Source: CAUZIZ01 sp963579905
GTDB lineage: Bacteria; Acidobacteriota; UBA6911; RPQK01; JAJDTT01
DNA: 6,083 bases
Reading direction: 5' to 3'
Assembly: GCA_963579905.1 (NCBI GenBank)
Contig: CAUZIZ010000240.1
Coordinates: 1-6,083, forward strand
The notes beneath the pieces are model-generated. The model saw only the letters and a program-made list of their open reading frames with translations, was not told the DNA's origin and did no database searches. The position numbers were made by a program, and so were the translations under genes. Of this stretch, positions 5,664 to 6,083 are shown in pieces (the first letter of the stretch is position 1; every line of letters starts with the position of its first letter).

Positions 5664-6083
5664 CTAACCCTGCCACCTCGAGGGATTTATGCCAACAGCT
5701 TGTCTAGGCATGTTGTCCGGCCGGTTGGGGAGATCGTACTCGATGTTGCGTGAGTTCAAACTGCCGTAGAATCGACGAACTTCGGCGGGAAGCTTCGCCA
5801 CCTTGGCGGAGTCGTAGTCTTCGACTTCACCGATAGGGCTAGCCCATGTCGGTCGATAAGCGATGGCGAGCATCCGCCGGGGCCTGTCGCTGTAGTTCGG
5901 ATAGTTCCCGTGAAAGACTTTCTGATTGATCACCACTGCCGACCCTGCCTCGCAGGTGACCAGGACCTCTTCGTCGTGGGACAGATAACGCTGATAGGGA
6001 TTGGCGTCGCGATGCAACGAGAGATGGGATCGGGGAATTACCTTGAAAGGAGAGCAATCCGACGTCAGGTCGTCCAGATAATA
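5664..6083 (-). CDS. Phytanoyl-CoA dioxygenase (PhyH) family protein, C-terminal part
   Basis: This is the 3' part of an Fe(II)/2-oxoglutarate-dependent dioxygenase of the PhyH family; the N-terminus lies beyond the right edge. The frame is open from base 6083 to a TAG at 5666-5664, giving 139 residues. It enters at YYLDDLTSD, followed by VIPRSH, the usual strand after the HxD iron motif, so the HxD itself should lie just outside the window. The distal iron ligand is His58 of the fragment (VFHGN). The Arg that binds 2-oxoglutarate is likely Arg69, eleven residues later as in human PhyH. The stretch SDRPRRMLAIAYRP is typical. A TTG at 6017 could be read as a start, but it falls inside the conserved domain and is not one. 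Bacterial members hydroxylate varied small molecules, and the substrate cannot be told here. The DUF4202 gene follows 57 bp downstream. Confidence 0.88.
   Translation of the reverse strand, partial: YYLDDLTSDCSPFKVIPRSHLSLHRDANPYQRYLSHDEEVLVTCEAGSAVVINQKVFHGNYPNYSDRPRRMLAIAYRPTWASPIGEVEDYDSAKVAKLPAEVRRFYGSLNSRNIEYDLPNRPDNMPRQAVGINPSRWQG

Noticed and set aside
5839..6057. Reverse-strand 72-codon frame near the right edge
   Set aside because: It lies in another frame of the PhyH-type gene, whose motifs are unambiguous.

Overview
The window looks like chromosomal DNA from a free-living, moderately GC-rich bacterium. Ordinary Shine-Dalgarno sequences appear only in front of some genes, most clearly the E1-like gene. 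The ubiquitin-like/E1/rhodanese fusion next to a JAMM peptidase, the DUF4202 protein and the PhyH-type dioxygenase recall uncultured soil or marine lineages such as Acidobacteriota. That placement is an impression from family knowledge and was not tested. There are no transposases, phage genes, CRISPR arrays, tRNAs or rRNAs.

Layout, left to right. Positions 1-320 hold no recognisable gene, but a probable rho-independent terminator lies at 244-271. Two rightward genes follow: a JAMM/M67 metallopeptidase (321-755) and a 480-residue fusion of a MoaD/ThiS-like ubiquitin fold, a MoeB/ThiF-type E1 and a rhodanese domain (889-2331). After a 328-bp gap with no convincing gene comes a rightward FAD-dependent amino-acid oxidoreductase related to D-arginine dehydrogenase DauA (2660-3745). 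It converges on a leftward MobA/MocA-like nucleotidyltransferase (3794-4429). A divergent spacer (4430-4619) with a promoter-like element and a small hairpin leads to a rightward IscA-type Fe-S carrier (4620-4946). This converges on a leftward DUF4202 gene (4998-5606). Upstream of that gene, on the same strand, is the 3' part of a phytanoyl-CoA dioxygenase-family gene that runs off the right edge (5664-6083).

How the genes may work together. The first two genes form a recognisable unit. Rhodanese supplies persulfide sulfur, the E1 adenylates a Gly-Gly C-terminus, the ubiquitin-like domain carries the sulfur as a thiocarboxylate, and the JAMM enzyme trims or cleaves at Gly-Gly. Relatives include CysO/Mec (cysteine), QbsE/QbsD (thioquinolobactin), HcyS/HcyD (homocysteine) and MoaD/MoeB (molybdopterin). 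The Gly-Gly here is internal, at residues 90-91, so the domain cannot be activated until it is cut. That is the most interesting point in the window. The remaining genes are metabolic and cofactor functions (flavin, molybdopterin-type nucleotidyl transfer, Fe-S assembly, Fe(II)/2-oxoglutarate oxidation) with changing orientation. They are probably separate transcription units, and nothing in the sequence proves they join the sulfur-relay pair.
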